From contig CM066315.1 in assembly GCA_033807775.1 (NCBI GenBank), positions 63,372,320 through 63,436,319 on the forward strand: a DNA stretch of 64,000 nt, read 5' to 3'. The stretch is from Saussurea involucrata. Lineage: Eukaryota; Streptophyta; Magnoliopsida; Asterales; Asteraceae. How positions within the stretch are numbered: the first letter of the stretch is position 1; every line of letters starts with the position of its first letter. Below the pieces are notes generated by a model, which saw only the letters and a list, made by a program, of their open reading frames with translations, ran no database searches and was not told the origin of the DNA. The translations under genes were made by a program, and so were the position numbers. Shown piece by piece: positions 63,528 to 64,000 of this stretch.

Positions 63528-64000
63528 CTAATCCGGATCTTCCAAGGCTTGTTGAACTGTGGTTGGCTCAACTTGACTTAGAAAGAGCGCGAACAAAACT
63601 TCATTTGCAGTTGCAGATCTGGTCTTCACAGGTTCAGACACCTCACCAATCACTTGATCTATTGGGTGACTGCGTATCCACTTCTTCGAGTGTGGATGGA
63701 GAGTGATACCATCTTGATTGGGGTCTACTAAGGTAGGATCTTTATCGAAGTTCAACTCAATCGTCAATGTCGGTTCCGAATGTGAGGCTGGTTGGTTGTT
63801 AGAAGTGACAATTGGCACTGCCTCGGGAACTGCGTCAGTTGATGCCTCAGGTATGGTAGCAGTATTCTGATCATTAACAATTGAAGTCGTACCCGATGAA
63901 GAAGCACCATTTGTAGATACTTGATGTAGTGCTTGCGTAGATGTCACGTTTGGATTTCTTGGGGAAGACGCATGAGTCGTTGCACCAGTATTAGATGATG
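63528..64000 (-). pseudogene. Integrase-RT linker of copia C, continues past the window
   Basis: A Ser/Thr-rich linker followed by LTIELNFDKDPTLVDPNQDG, HPIDQVIGEVSEPVKTRSATANE and LFLSQVEPTTVQQALEDPD. A TAG near 63527 replaces the Trp of DPDWIIA. The upstream part is outside the window. Confidence 0.85.

Larger units (their letters stand above)
49130..64000 (-). mobile_element. Sirevirus-like Ty1/copia retrotransposon C, 5' end outside the window
   Basis: The minus strand carries the 3' LTR (49130-49361), PPT, ORF3, spacer with the promoter-like block, RNase H and RT, then the integrase-RT linker at the right edge. It follows copies A and B feature for feature. A solo LTR (50586-50897) has entered ORF3 and a gypsy element (55928-62886) has entered RT. 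The 5' LTR, gag and integrase are right of the window. Confidence 0.92.

Overview
This is plant nuclear DNA, almost certainly from a eudicot. The repeat types (chromoviral Ty3/gypsy with a chromodomain, long Sirevirus-like Ty1/copia, 5S-bearing Cassandra TRIMs, CACTA transposons), GT-AG introns and a plant cytochrome P450 all say so. The accessory copia ORFs resemble those I know from Asteraceae retroelements, so a composite-family plant is my best guess; that is recognition from memory, not a search. Only one intact host gene is visible, a two-exon P450 at 40543-42436 (+). Nearly everything else is transposable-element DNA in nested layers.

Layout. (1) 1-20630: minus-strand Sirevirus-like copia element A; its 3' LTR lies left of the window. 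A plus-strand chromovirus (793-8115, TSD TTCTA) has split its accessory ORF, and a fragment of another copia family sits in its gag (about 14790-17318). (2) 20631-21514: a short host island with a 54-bp inverted repeat, a CA microsatellite and the 5' end of a Tat-like gypsy LTR. (3) 21515-35025: complete minus-strand copia B, 13.5 kb, 242-bp LTRs, TSD CGGAC, inserted in that Tat-like LTR. (4) 35446-37490: a CACTA-type terminus holding a composite of two inverted Cassandra TRIMs around 399 bp of other DNA, the whole flanked by GACAA. (5) 37500-40465: a BET1-like SNARE gene fragment, AT-rich DNA and an array of short inverted repeats. (6) 40466-42707: the P450 gene. (7) 42713-44845: a complete non-autonomous copia element, TSD CATAT. 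(8) 44885 onward: a CACTA element with a Transposase_24-like remnant and a solo LTR, entered at 49130 by (9) copia C (49130 to beyond the window), which is itself broken by a solo LTR (50586-50897) and by a non-autonomous relative of the first gypsy element (55928-62886, TSD ATCTC).

How it works together. The three long copia copies A, B and C share one plan on the minus strand: 5' LTR, initiator-Met PBS, a leader rich in TTATCGCAA/TTGCGATAA palindromes, gag with a CCHC knuckle and coiled coil, pol (protease, integrase, RT, RNase H), a roughly 1 kb noncoding spacer, and a third long ORF (called ORF3 here) before the PPT and 3' LTR. The spacer looks like a complete promoter: G-box, TATA box, pyrimidine-rich leader, a splice donor, and in two copies an acceptor ending exactly at the ORF3 ATG. 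Palindrome clusters lie on both sides of the TATA box. I consider this promoter/intron/ORF3 cassette and the composite Cassandra insertion the two most notable structures. All copies carry stops or frameshifts, yet several have nearly identical LTRs, which points to recent mobilisation in trans.
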